Of a DNA stretch of 64,000 bases, positions 8,509-17,663 are shown in pieces. The stretch spans positions 1-64,000 of the forward strand of contig JAKRSH010000045.1 in the NCBI GenBank assembly GCA_022402465.1, in the 5' to 3' direction. Position numbers and translations under genes: made by a program. The notes under the pieces were generated by a model. That model did not search any database. It was not told the DNA's origin and saw only the letters and a list, made by a program, of their open reading frames with translations. The first letter of the stretch is position 1. Every line of letters begins with the position of its first letter. This DNA comes from Leptospiraceae bacterium. Its GTDB lineage: Bacteria > Spirochaetota > Leptospiria > Leptospirales > Leptospiraceae.

Positions 8509-11250
8509 TTAAAATCGAACCTCTATTCCAAAATTGATCATGGGTAGGTAGATTACCCGACCTCCTGAAAGAGGACTTTGAATATAGGGAGAATTAAGGG
8601 TATCATAAGAAAAGCTTGGATTTCCATTTGAGAATGGTCTTGTATTGTCAAAAAATTCTTCAGATGCATTTCTACGCCCATAAATATTAATAAGATCAAG
8701 ATACCAATTCATATAACCCCAGGAGTAATTAAAGAACCTATCTAATCTTATATCCAGTTGGTGGATGGATGGTAGACGATAAGAGTTGAAAAGATTGGAA
8801 TACTCTGGAAGATAAAGATTTAATCCGAATGTGGATGCTTGCCCAACTCTAGAAGATCCATTAATTTGTGTTACAGGAAGTCCAGTAGCATACCTGAATC
8901 TTCCTCCCAATTGCCAAGAAGGATTTATTTTCCATCCAAAAACTATGCTGAGAATATGAGTTCTATCTAAATCATACATTTCTGATTTATCATTATTGAA
9001 AAGGAATTCATAAGAGTTATCATCATACACATTAAGGTAGCCCTCTTGAAGGGAGGATTGGTATCGTAGTTTTTTCCCGAAATTATCTCTTGCTCTTTTA
9101 GTTTCATCATCATCACTGAGCCGAGGTTGGTTGTTATTCCTCTTAGTTATCGATTGTGAGTAAGAAAACCAACCAAACCAACCAGAGCTTCTAGATGTAT
9201 CGGGATTTTTACGAATAAAAACTTCAAAGCCGTTGCTGTATCCATAACCACGATTAGAGTAAAAAAGTTGACGAGATTGGATGGGATTGTTGATCACTGA
9301 ATCTGGTCTTTCTATATAATCTCTTGGATTATTGTTTAAAGTATAGGGATTCTGTATAAAGCTATCATTAACAACTATATCACGGTATATATTTCTGAAG
9401 CCCTCAAGCTTAACTGTCCAGCTACTTCCAATTTCTTGGTTGATACCTAATACATTGTGTTCGGCAGATTCCATTCCTAAATTCGGATTCCCAGATTTCA
9501 AAGAGAACTGTTCTATCCCTATAGGTGCATTTCTAAAAATACCAGAACCTGCTTGGATGCTAGTATTCGTGGATTCAAATTTATAAGAAATCGTGCCCCT
9601 AGGTGAAACCTTGCGATCACGAGAACGATTGTATTCATCATATCTAAGTCCAGCTAGGATTAGAAAATTATAAGCAGCAAATTTTAATTCTCCAAATCCA
9701 GCTTGTTCTCTGGTTAAAATTCCATCTCCGTCTATGAGTGCTCTAAATGTGGGACTTGAGTTAACCAAATTATTAAAGACATCAGCAAAAAGACTACTTT
9801 GAGAGGTGATATTTTCTGCCTTTAATCCTATTCTTCGTTCTCTATAATTCCCACCTAAATCCAATGAGAGTGGTTGGAAAATTTGTATAAGAAGAGAATT
9901 TTCTACAAAATATAAATCTTGGGTAGTTGTATTATTTAATCCGAAGACATTTTCAGCAGTAGCAGGGCTTGTGAATTTTATTTCATAAAATTCCTTGAAT
10001 GTGTTTTTAGATGCACGTAATGTATGTTTGATTTTATCGCTTATCTTCCATTCATGAGATATACCATTTGTTACAAAACGTCTATCTAAGCCTACAGGTG
10101 GACGATTCTCGCCACTTCCACTACTTGCTTCAAATTCAGCTTGTGTTCTTGTATATCCTTGGATGTCTCTAGCTGCAAAAGAATATAGATTTAAAGTTTG
10201 ATTGCCAGGTAGCTTGGTTGCAAATTTCCATTGGTAATCTTGGTAATCAGCATATTTGGCATCTTCGGGAATTCCTTGAGGATAGGCTCTCAATAAGAAA
10301 ATATTTGGATAGGATTTTCTTGCTCCAGCTATCATATAGGAACCTTCCCAGAAGGGAGATTCTATATAGGCATCCGTTAAGAAAGTATTTAGATTAATTA
10401 CAGTGGCTTTTTTCTTTATATCTGATTTCGAGCTTACATTGATAATGCCTCCTGTTGCAAAACCATAACGTACTGAGTAAGCTCCTGTTAGAATCTCTAA
10501 ATCTGAAATTAAATTATTATTAAACACAGAGGCTTGTCCACCTAAGTGGAAGGGGTAACTAACAGGCATTCCATCTAAGTAGGTTTGGTTTGCTCTAGGT
10601 CCTGCTCCGCGTAAGACAAAATCCCCTCTATCGCTATTTCTATAAGGTTGGCCCGTGATATTAATATTGAACTGGGGTGTTGGAGTTAAACCGACTGGTA
10701 CTGCTGGTAAGATTCCTGGTAAGGTTTGGATTGCTTTCAAAGAATCTCCTTGAGCACCGGGGAGTCTTTTGATTTCTTGTTGGCTTAAATTATAACTAGA
10801 AAGGTTGGATTTATCTTTCTGTCCTTTGACTTGGATTCCTTTACTTTCGCTGCTTGCAAATAAATTGAATTTTTGTTTAGCATACCTTACTTCAATTTTA
10901 CGTTTGTCAATAGTATCTGAGCCAAGTATTCGAATATTGTAATTACCTAATTTAGGAACTGTAGGATAAATTTTACCATTACCATCAGTGGTATAACGCT
11001 TTCCTGTTTCTATTAGAATAACTTCCGTATTATCTAAGGATTCATTACCAATTTTATCAATGATTTTTATTTCAATCTCAATTGAAGAACTTACAGCATT
11101 GGTTTGGGAAAATAGGTTTTGATTGCCTGATAGAAAGAAAACAGAAGTTAAAAAATATATTAAAAAATTTGTAGAGAAACTTAATTGTGATAATAAAAAT
11201 TTTGAAGTCTTAGGAATCAAATTGATTAAGCAATTTTCTAAACGTTTCAT
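8509..11250 (-). CDS. TonB-dependent outer-membrane receptor
   Basis: A 913-residue outer-membrane protein. After a long signal sequence (to about FSQ49), residues 55-135 look like a carboxypeptidase-regulatory-like beta-sandwich. The plug domain follows (about 150-275, with DFVLRGAGPRANQTYLDG and YSVRYGFATGGIINV), then a beta-barrel with alternating aromatic strands that ends in GIEVRF, a terminal Phe as usual. No convincing TonB box was found. The ligand is unknown: siderophore, metal or organic nutrient. It is the last gene of a five-gene - strand cluster, only a few bases after the small lipoprotein upstream of it. Confidence 0.92.
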   Translation of the reverse strand: MKRLENCLINLIPKTSKFLLSQLSFSTNFLIYFLTSVFFLSGNQNLFSQTNAVSSSIEIEIKIIDKIGNESLDNTEVILIETGKRYTTDGNGKIYPTVPKLGNYNIRILGSDTIDKRKIEVRYAKQKFNLFASSESKGIQVKGQKDKSNLSSYNLSQQEIKRLPGAQGDSLKAIQTLPGILPAVPVGLTPTPQFNINITGQPYRNSDRGDFVLRGAGPRANQTYLDGMPVSYPFHLGGQASVFNNNLISDLEILTGAYSVRYGFATGGIINVSSKSDIKKKATVINLNTFLTDAYIESPFWEGSYMIAGARKSYPNIFLLRAYPQGIPEDAKYADYQDYQWKFATKLPGNQTLNLYSFAARDIQGYTRTQAEFEASSGSGENRPPVGLDRRFVTNGISHEWKISDKIKHTLRASKNTFKEFYEIKFTSPATAENVFGLNNTTTQDLYFVENSLLIQIFQPLSLDLGGNYRERRIGLKAENITSQSSLFADVFNNLVNSSPTFRALIDGDGILTREQAGFGELKFAAYNFLILAGLRYDEYNRSRDRKVSPRGTISYKFESTNTSIQAGSGIFRNAPIGIEQFSLKSGNPNLGMESAEHNVLGINQEIGSSWTVKLEGFRNIYRDIVVNDSFIQNPYTLNNNPRDYIERPDSVINNPIQSRQLFYSNRGYGYSNGFEVFIRKNPDTSRSSGWFGWFSYSQSITKRNNNQPRLSDDDETKRARDNFGKKLRYQSSLQEGYLNVYDDNSYEFLFNNDKSEMYDLDRTHILSIVFGWKINPSWQLGGRFRYATGLPVTQINGSSRVGQASTFGLNLYLPEYSNLFNSYRLPSIHQLDIRLDRFFNYSWGYMNWYLDLINIYGRRNASEEFFDNTRPFSNGNPSFSYDTLNSPYIQSPLSGGRVIYLPMINFGIEVRF

Positions 11251-11254
11251 AAGA

Positions 11255-11629
11255 TTAAAAAATTCTTAAACAGGCCCAAGGATAGGATCGAAATGGACAA
11301 GACTGTGCTAGCATAGAATCTTCACAAGCCTTCACTTCATTTTCTTGTCGATCAGCTGTAAACCATAAAGGATTCGCTGGTCTTGTACCACATTGTTCAG
11401 CTTTGAAATCTATAATGGGTTGGATTCTTGTAGTTATCTCCCAGGAGGAGACTATATTGTCGTTGATGCAAGAGCTTAGGACTAAGGAATTACAAAGAAC
11501 TATGAGAAGACGGAAGTATTTAAATGCTATTTGATTTAAGGGATTTGAGTTGTTCTTGGACTTTGGGGTAATAGAAACTTTTAATGAAATTCTCTTTTCC
11601 TGATTTATAATATTGAAGAAAAATTTCAT
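11255..11629 (-). CDS. Small Cys-rich lipoprotein beside the TonB receptor; start uncertain
   Basis: The lipoprotein signal is clear: a hydrophobic run ending LVLSSC, then a mature part of about 71 residues with five further Cys and a Trp/Pro-rich end. The start is not clear. The nearest standard codon is the ATG at 11629, which gives an odd 37-residue basic leader and overlaps the preceding gene by 110 nt. An ATA at 11530 sits exactly where a normal signal peptide would start, but no ATG, GTG or TTG is there. The stop lies a few bases before the receptor ATG, so the two are surely co-translated. A ligand-binding partner of the receptor is a plausible role; no family recognised. Confidence 0.6.
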   Translation of the reverse strand: MKFFFNIINQEKRISLKVSITPKSKNNSNPLNQIAFKYFRLLIVLCNSLVLSSCINDNIVSSWEITTRIQPIIDFKAEQCGTRPANPLWFTADRQENEVKACEDSMLAQSCPFRSYPWACLRIF

Positions 11630-12380
11630 AATATCGAACTGCAAAATCTCTATTGCTTCCTTTCCAATTTCTTTCATGGACTCTTCCAGCTAGATACAAA
11701 GCTGTCGGGTATTCGTGTAAATCTAAGTTTTCTGGATCATCTAAAATAGCAACAACATGCTCCAAACATTCCGAATTTTTATTTCTATGAAAGAAATTCC
11801 ATGCTATATAAAGATTGAGTTGAGCAAGAATGGGTGCATTGGTATATTTAGTAAGCAATGTCTTATAATCTTGGATAGCTTTCTCTGGATCTTTAGTTTC
11901 TATCGAACGAATTTTTTCTATGCTCTTATTGAATTCTGTTAAATCCATATCAAGCACTAGACCAGATTCTGGATTTTTATCAGTTGAAGAGATAGATTCA
12001 GGGATTGAGTTTAATTGGTTAGGTTTTGATTTGTTGGAGGATTTGGATTTTTCTAAAGGACTGTTAGGTGATTTCGAATATTTAATCACAGATTTGGATT
12101 CTTTAGCTTTTACAGATAAATCAGATTTCATCTCTTTTGGTTTATCTAAGCCAAGAAGCTTTTTATTTTTTGAAGAATCATCTGGCATAATCCTATTGGA
12201 ATTGCTTTCTTTAATTTCTGGAAGGGTTTCTTTGAAATCTGGAAAAGGAAGAAAGATTCCTTCTATCTCTGGTTCAGGTTTCTCAACTGCTATGATGGAT
12301 TCAAATACAACTAGATTCAAAAAAAGAAAAGCACTATAAAAGTAAATTGGATACTTAACTTTATCTGGACTTAGGTGCAC
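11520..12380 (-). CDS. Exported TPR-like protein
   Basis: I choose the GTG at 12380 because it opens a signal peptide (hydrophobic YFYSAFLFLNLVVF, then FESIIA) and gives only a 20-nt overlap with the preceding gene; an ATG at 12425 adds a lysine-rich leader. A low-complexity Ser/Lys/Pro linker is followed by about 130 residues of helical repeats (pattern AIQDYKTLLTKY, APILAQLNLYIAW, YYEIFLQYY) that look like TPR units. Probably periplasmic and structural or adaptor in role. Part of the OmpA-TonB cluster. Confidence 0.7.
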   Translation of the reverse strand: MHLSPDKVKYPIYFYSAFLFLNLVVFESIIAVEKPEPEIEGIFLPFPDFKETLPEIKESNSNRIMPDDSSKNKKLLGLDKPKEMKSDLSVKAKESKSVIKYSKSPNSPLEKSKSSNKSKPNQLNSIPESISSTDKNPESGLVLDMDLTEFNKSIEKIRSIETKDPEKAIQDYKTLLTKYTNAPILAQLNLYIAWNFFHRNKNSECLEHVVAILDDPENLDLHEYPTALYLAGRVHERNWKGSNRDFAVRYYEIFLQYYKSGKENFIKSFYYPKVQEQLKSLKSNSI

Positions 12381-13104
12381 GTATGAGTTCTCTTTTTTCT
12401 TCTTTGCTATTCGATTGTGGTGCAAAGTTTGAGTTCGTAGTAGAAGAATTATTTGAATCGGAGTTTGTATTGAAATTAGAATTGCTATTTACTTTTTTCT
12501 CAACTGCTTCCAATCTATCTAAGGTTTTCTCTAATCTTGATGTGGCAGAATCTGTTTCTTTGATTTGTTTTTCGATTCGTTCAAGAACAGGGGAGTTGGA
12601 TTCTTCGGAAACATCTTTACCCGGTATCCATTCTCTTGAAGGTGAATCAGGTACATTCATAATTGGAGGAACTCCGTAGTCTTTTCTTTGAGAATTTAGA
12701 TCAGATGAATCAGTCAATGGTTCTTTGTTAGAATCAAGAATCCTGGAGTCTGAACTTGGATTATTGTAACGAAGACTATCTCGTATCATTTGTTCATCCA
12801 CTTTTCTGCTGATATCAATATCTATATCAGAAAGATTGATATTTTTTCTTCGACGATTGTAGTCCCTTTCAAGATCTTCGTAAAACATAGATTTGGTGTC
12901 TTCGGCGAGCTTCAAACCCTCAGCTTGTGTGTCGCCGTAACCTATAGTCCAACCATAATATGCAGCTACCAACAAGAAAAATGCAAATAGAGCGACCGCA
13001 ATTCTTTTTAATAATCTTGCAATATCATCTGGAATCTTATTTGCAAGAGAATCAAGTGCTCCTAGCGCCTTAGTTGGATCAATTCCTTTAGGATCTATTT
13101 TCAT
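12361..13104 (-). CDS. Single-TM protein with C-terminal coiled coil
   Basis: A 247-residue protein with a cytoplasmic N-terminal 30 residues, one TM helix (about 33-53, LLKRIAVALFAFFLLVAAYY), a charged region and a predicted coiled coil (about 165-205), then an Asn/Ser-rich tail. No named family recognised. The topology suits an inner-membrane tether reaching into the periplasm. It lies between the OmpA-type gene and the TPR gene in one - strand cluster and overlaps the next gene. Confidence 0.75.
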   Translation of the reverse strand: MKIDPKGIDPTKALGALDSLANKIPDDIARLLKRIAVALFAFFLLVAAYYGWTIGYGDTQAEGLKLAEDTKSMFYEDLERDYNRRRKNINLSDIDIDISRKVDEQMIRDSLRYNNPSSDSRILDSNKEPLTDSSDLNSQRKDYGVPPIMNVPDSPSREWIPGKDVSEESNSPVLERIEKQIKETDSATSRLEKTLDRLEAVEKKVNSNSNFNTNSDSNNSSTTNSNFAPQSNSKEEKRELIRAPKSR

Positions 13105-13134
13105 ATTTAATTAAGACCTTTTCTTATCCATAAT

Positions 13135-15012
13135 TTACTTTTTAATTCGAAAGACAACTCTTCTATTTCTTGCTCTATTTTCATCTGAGTCATTGGCTAC
13201 AATAGGTTTATCTTGTCCAAATCCTATACTTGCAATTCGTGAGTCCGCGATTTTACCCTTATTGATAAGAAAGTCTCTTACTGCATTAGCCCTTGCTAGA
13301 CTTAGTTCCATATTGCTTTGGCTTTTACCAATATCATCTGTGTGACCTTCAAGTAATATTTCGATTTGAGCAGATTTCTGAAGTATTTCAATTAATCTGA
13401 ATAACTCACCTTCAGATTCTTTTTGAATTTCTGCACTTCCCGTTTCAAAGAATAAATTATTGAGTGTAATTTCTTTTCCAGCTTCTAGTTTCGGTAATTT
13501 AAAAAGTACATTGCTTTGATTGATAGAAGGAGAATCTGCATTCACAACTTCTTTATTCTCTAAATTGATATTTTTTGATACTGGAAGGTAGCCAATTTTT
13601 TCAGCATAAAATCCATAATTATCTCCATAAGGAAGCACTATGGAAAACATTCCTGTCTTAGGATCAGAGATTCCGACTCCCAAAGATTTCTTTGAAGTTA
13701 AAGATTCATATCTTATGGTTGTAGAAAGCGGATTGTCGTTATCATCCGTAACCTTTCCTAGTACCACAAAGACGGACTCTGGTCGAAAATCTTTTGGGAT
13801 TTTTGCAAGATACAACTCACCTTCTTTGGAAACATAAGCCCAGGCAGAGCTTGCTGGTATAGAGAAAAAGTTAACTCCCCTTAGTTTATTTGATATTTCT
13901 ATTGGTGCTGTCCAATTGTCCCATCCATTCCCGATTCGTTTAGTGACAAATATGCTCAATTCATCACCGTAGCCATTGGATGAAAAATATAAAGTCCTAT
14001 CATCTGGAGCTAGAAAGGGAGCCATCTCCTCATCTTTAGTGTTCAAGGTTGCGCCAAGATTTACAGCTGGTCCGAATTCACCGTTTGAATCCAAAAAACT
14101 AACATAGAGATCCAGCTTACCAAAGTTCACTGCTTGTTGAGCACTGAAGATTATAATTTTTCCAGAAGAAGAAAGTGCCGAACCTCCAAATATTTGCTGG
14201 TTGGGATTTTCTGCTTTACGGTAGGTGTTATAAAAACTAGGAAAGGATATTGGCCTTGGATTGGTCCAGTAATTGCTATCCTTTTGACTTTTATAAAGTG
14301 GAGCACGATTAAATACTTTATCCATCTTATCCTTGTAAGACTTTTGAAGCTTATCCATCTTATACTCATATTCTTTTCGGCTTTCCGATGATTTGATCAA
14401 GGATTCTGATTTTTCCACCATTTCTTTTTTGATTGAATCAACAATTTCATCTTCACCAAAATTTCCAAAAATAAATAATTCATTTCCACCTGGTAGCGCA
14501 GAGATGACAGCAGATGGCATATTATTATTTAAGGGGGCTTCCATCTGCCAGCCTGGTTTCCAGAAACCTAATTCGTCTTTTTCACTAGACCAAATTTTCT
14601 GAGAAGATCTTGCCGATGCAGTTGGTTTTGTTAAAGTTGTCCAAAATAATTTATTTCCATCAGGTGTAACTTGCGGATTAAACGAGAACTCATTCTTATA
14701 AACATATCTTGGTATTCTTTTAAATGTCCAATCTGGAATGTTTGTTTCATCTAGAAAAGGTTCTGGATCATATCTAAGAGGCTTACATTTTTTTCCAATT
14801 CGCTCACATAGAATTCTTACCCTAGTATTGCTTAGTTCCGAAAATTCTCTTGAAAATCCATGCGTTGAAAGTTCAAGAATTCCATCAGCAGTTCTAAGCA
14901 TAAGACCAGAATTAAGAAGTGTACCTTTTGCTATGTATTTATTCTCATTTGCTGAAATCTGATTTGTTGAAAAAATGATGATCCCTAGCGCAAGTAAATA
15001 GAAGGCCTTCAT
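13135..15012 (-). CDS. OmpA-family protein with PD40/WD40-like propeller
   Basis: About 625 residues. I start at 15012, where a good signal peptide begins (MKAFYLLALGIIIFS to SANE). The middle part (about 90-400) has PD40-type propeller repeats such as FNPQVTPDGNKLFWTT, ALSSSGKIIIFSAQ and PFLAPDDRTLYFSS. A short carboxypeptidase-regulatory-like region follows. The last 110 residues are an OmpA C-terminal peptidoglycan-binding domain with LLEGHTDDIG and NRARNRRVVF, including the Asp and Arg that bind diaminopimelate. It therefore links the outer membrane or periplasm to the cell wall. First gene of the cluster ending in the TonB receptor. Confidence 0.88.
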   Translation of the reverse strand: MKAFYLLALGIIIFSTNQISANENKYIAKGTLLNSGLMLRTADGILELSTHGFSREFSELSNTRVRILCERIGKKCKPLRYDPEPFLDETNIPDWTFKRIPRYVYKNEFSFNPQVTPDGNKLFWTTLTKPTASARSSQKIWSSEKDELGFWKPGWQMEAPLNNNMPSAVISALPGGNELFIFGNFGEDEIVDSIKKEMVEKSESLIKSSESRKEYEYKMDKLQKSYKDKMDKVFNRAPLYKSQKDSNYWTNPRPISFPSFYNTYRKAENPNQQIFGGSALSSSGKIIIFSAQQAVNFGKLDLYVSFLDSNGEFGPAVNLGATLNTKDEEMAPFLAPDDRTLYFSSNGYGDELSIFVTKRIGNGWDNWTAPIEISNKLRGVNFFSIPASSAWAYVSKEGELYLAKIPKDFRPESVFVVLGKVTDDNDNPLSTTIRYESLTSKKSLGVGISDPKTGMFSIVLPYGDNYGFYAEKIGYLPVSKNINLENKEVVNADSPSINQSNVLFKLPKLEAGKEITLNNLFFETGSAEIQKESEGELFRLIEILQKSAQIEILLEGHTDDIGKSQSNMELSLARANAVRDFLINKGKIADSRIASIGFGQDKPIVANDSDENRARNRRVVFRIKK

Positions 15013-15091
15013 AATAGGATTTTCGGTATTTTTAAGAATTTGCTTGATAGAAACCATTTGGCAGGACAGCTTCGTTTTAGAAAATGGCTCT

Positions 15092-16732
15092 ATGATAAGT
15101 GCAACTGGAATTACAATGAATTATGGCAAGAAAACCTTATTTGATGGGGTTTCTATCAATTTCAAACCAGGTTGTAGATACGGTTTAATTGGAGCAAATG
15201 GCTCTGGTAAATCTACCTTTATGAAGATACTAGCCGGTCTCTACCAACCATCTGCGGGAGCGGTAGCAGTTGATAAAGGGAAAATTGTAGGTTATCTTAA
15301 ACAAGACCATTATGAATACGAAAATGAAACTGTAATCAATACAGTTATGATGGGTAATCCAGAGCTTTGGAAGATATCCCAAGAAAGAGATTTGTTGTAT
15401 TCCAAAGAAAGCATGACAGATGAAGAAGGAATTCGCGTTAGTGAATTAGAAGAACTGTTTGCAGATTTAGATGGATACGAAGCTGAATCCAGAGCTGGTG
15501 AATTATTAGAAGGCTTAGGCATTCCTACTTCAGTTCATTCACAAAGTCTTTCTACCTTAACTGGTGGTTTCAAATTAAGAGTACTACTTGCCCAGGTTCT
15601 TTTTCAGAAACCAGATGTTCTTCTATTAGATGAACCAACTAACCACTTAGATATAAAGACCATCTACTGGCTCGAAAGTATTTTAAAGAATTATGACGGT
15701 GTTGTAATTGTTATTTCTCACGATAGACATTTTATTAATTCAGTTTCCACCCATGTTGCGGATTTAGATTACAGCACTATTCGTGTTTATCCTGGAAATT
15801 ATGATGATTTCATGATGGCATCTGAACAACTGCGTGAGCAGATGTTAAATGATAATAAACGTAAGAAAGAAAAGATAGCAGAATTGCAAGAATTTGTGAG
15901 CCGATTCTCAGCGAACGCTTCTAAATCCAAACAAGCAACATCTCGAGCTAAGCAAATAGATAAAATTAAAGCAGATTTTTCAGATATCAAACCATCCTCT
16001 AGGGTTTCTCCCTACATTCGATTCAAGGCTAAAAAAGTTCTTGGAAAGGATGTGATTGATGCCATAGGAATTTCAAAATCTTATGACAATCCTGTAATTG
16101 AGAATCTTACTATAAATATAGGCAAGGGTGAGAAGGTAGGCATTGTTGGAACCAATGGCGTTGGTAAGACAACTCTATTGAAAATGCTACTCAAAAGATT
16201 GGAACCAGATTCTGGAACAGTCAAATGGGGTGATTCTGTTGAAGCTTCTTACTTCCCTCAAGATCATAGAGACGGAATAGAAAAGGATGCAGACACCTTA
16301 GTAGAATGGTTGCTTCGTTATGCGGAGCCTGGTACCGAGGTGCAAGATATTAGAGCAATACTTGGACGAATGTTGTTCAGTGGTGATATGGCAACCAAAT
16401 CCACTGCTGTTCTTTCTGGTGGTGAGAAGTCAAGAATGATCATAGGGCGTATGATTATTGCAGGGGACAATGTAATTGCCTTAGATGAACCAACCAATCA
16501 CTTAGATTTAGAATCTATTGAATCATTGAACTATGCATTATCTATCTTTGAAGGTACTGTAATTTTAGTCTCTCATGATAGAGAATTTATTTCTTCGCTT
16601 TGTACGAGAATCATTGAAGTTTCACCAGGTCAGATTTTAGATTTTAAAGGAACTTATGAAGAGTTCCTAGAAAGAGAGGGAGCTGAATTCTATAAACGAC
16701 TTACTGGTGGACCTGTGCTTTCAACTAAATAA
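15092..16732 (+). CDS. ybiT: ABC-F ATPase, YbiT type
   Basis: 546 residues from the ATG at 15092, aligning with the N-terminus of YbiT; an upstream ATG at 15044 adds 16 residues and overlaps the neighbouring promoter region. Two soluble ABC domains carry Walker A GANGSGKST and GTNGVGKTT, signatures LTGGFKLR and LSGGEKSR, and Walker B LLLDEPTNHLD and IALDEPTNHLD. Between them is the ABC-F linker with FVSRFSANASKSKQATSRA. There is no membrane domain. ABC-F proteins act on the ribosomal E site; YbiT is a translation factor that helps resolve stalled ribosomes. Its 3' end overlaps the convergent rdgB by 43 bp. Confidence 0.93.
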   Translation: MISATGITMNYGKKTLFDGVSINFKPGCRYGLIGANGSGKSTFMKILAGLYQPSAGAVAVDKGKIVGYLKQDHYEYENETVINTVMMGNPELWKISQERDLLYSKESMTDEEGIRVSELEELFADLDGYEAESRAGELLEGLGIPTSVHSQSLSTLTGGFKLRVLLAQVLFQKPDVLLLDEPTNHLDIKTIYWLESILKNYDGVVIVISHDRHFINSVSTHVADLDYSTIRVYPGNYDDFMMASEQLREQMLNDNKRKKEKIAELQEFVSRFSANASKSKQATSRAKQIDKIKADFSDIKPSSRVSPYIRFKAKKVLGKDVIDAIGISKSYDNPVIENLTINIGKGEKVGIVGTNGVGKTTLLKMLLKRLEPDSGTVKWGDSVEASYFPQDHRDGIEKDADTLVEWLLRYAEPGTEVQDIRAILGRMLFSGDMATKSTAVLSGGEKSRMIIGRMIIAGDNVIALDEPTNHLDLESIESLNYALSIFEGTVILVSHDREFISSLCTRIIEVSPGQILDFKGTYEEFLEREGAEFYKRLTGGPVLSTK

Positions 16733-17316
16733 GCAATAAATTTCTGAAGTGCAATTGCTCTATGTGAGATAGTGTTTTTCTGCTCTGGGCTGATTTCGGA
16801 AAAACATTTATCCCACTCTGGGTAGTAGAAAATTGGATCGTAACCAAATCCATTCCCTGATTCATTATAGACCTGGGCAATTTCTCCACTCACTCTTCCC
16901 GCAAAGCTAATCGTTCCACTTTCTGTTGTAAAGGACAGAACACAGTCAAAATGTGCCGATCGATTTTCGATACCTTGCATTTCTTTTAAAAGAAGCAAAG
17001 CTCTTTGTCTATCAGTGATTCCTTCACCGCCATACCTGGCTGAATAAATTCCTGGTCTTCCACCTAAGGCATCTACAGAAATTCCACTATCATCAGCTAG
17101 ACTTGGAATTCCAGTTTCTTGAAAAAGAGCATTTGATTTGATAGAAGCATTTGCAGAAAAACTTAGACCATCTTCTATGGGCGAGAAGGAGATAATTCCG
17201 CAATCTTGGGGTGTTAGAATGAGAGGTGGATTGTTAATCAAATTTCCTTGAAACAACTGTTTCAATTCTGAAACTTTATGAAGGTTGCCAGTAGCAAGAG
17301 CGATTTTAGGGATCAC
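16690..17316 (-). CDS. rdgB: RdgB/HAM1 non-canonical purine NTP pyrophosphatase
   Basis: 208 residues, close to family length. It hydrolyses dITP, XTP and ITP to monophosphates, cleaning the nucleotide pool. Diagnostic segments are the N-terminal LATGNLHKVSEL nucleotide-binding loop, LADDSGISVDALGG with the catalytic Asp pair, GIYSARYGGE, and GFGYDPIFYYP near the C-terminus. A short extra tail overlaps the 3' end of the convergent ybiT. It is followed (5') by STAS and ComF genes on the same strand, probably one transcript. Confidence 0.93.
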   Translation of the reverse strand: MIPKIALATGNLHKVSELKQLFQGNLINNPPLILTPQDCGIISFSPIEDGLSFSANASIKSNALFQETGIPSLADDSGISVDALGGRPGIYSARYGGEGITDRQRALLLLKEMQGIENRSAHFDCVLSFTTESGTISFAGRVSGEIAQVYNESGNGFGYDPIFYYPEWDKCFSEISPEQKNTISHRAIALQKFIAYLVESTGPPVSRL

Positions 17317-17336
17317 AAGTAACTTTAAACTGGATT

Positions 17337-17663
17337 TTAAAATTTAGCTTGGGCATCTGGGACGGATTCAAAAATTTGAAAAACCTTATCCAGCATAGTA
17401 ATCTCAAATACCTGTCGAATGTCCTCATCTGAAATAACAATACAAACATCCCCATCCTGGGATTTGAGTTTTCTTTTCAGGGTAACTAACACACCCAAGG
17501 CAGAGGAGCATATATGATGAACTTTCGTAAAGTCCAAGATCACTTTTTTCCCATAAAATGCATTGGATTGAATTAAATCTTGGTCCATTACTTCAGAATC
17601 CTTTCTTAAAATTGCGCCTTGGAATTTTAGAATTCGGATATCTGAGTGTGAGTCTAGTTTCAT
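17337..17663 (-). CDS. STAS-domain protein (anti-sigma factor antagonist-like)
   Basis: A 108-residue single STAS domain. VILDFTKVHHICSSALGVLV carries the usual phosphorylatable Ser near the DS/SS position of SpoIIAA/RsbV proteins. Such proteins bind an RsbW-type kinase in a partner switch and are reset by a SpoIIE/RsbU phosphatase. Neither partner is adjacent, but a SpoIIE-type phosphatase and a REC-ATPase fusion lie elsewhere in the window. The start overlaps the ComF stop by ATGA. Confidence 0.88.
   Translation of the reverse strand: MKLDSHSDIRILKFQGAILRKDSEVMDQDLIQSNAFYGKKVILDFTKVHHICSSALGVLVTLKRKLKSQDGDVCIVISDEDIRQVFEITMLDKVFQIFESVPDAQAKF

Noticed and set aside
12383-12679. Open frames on the + strand across the - strand envelope cluster
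   Set aside because: They mirror the Ser/Asn-rich low-complexity codons of the real genes and have no ribosome site or domain.
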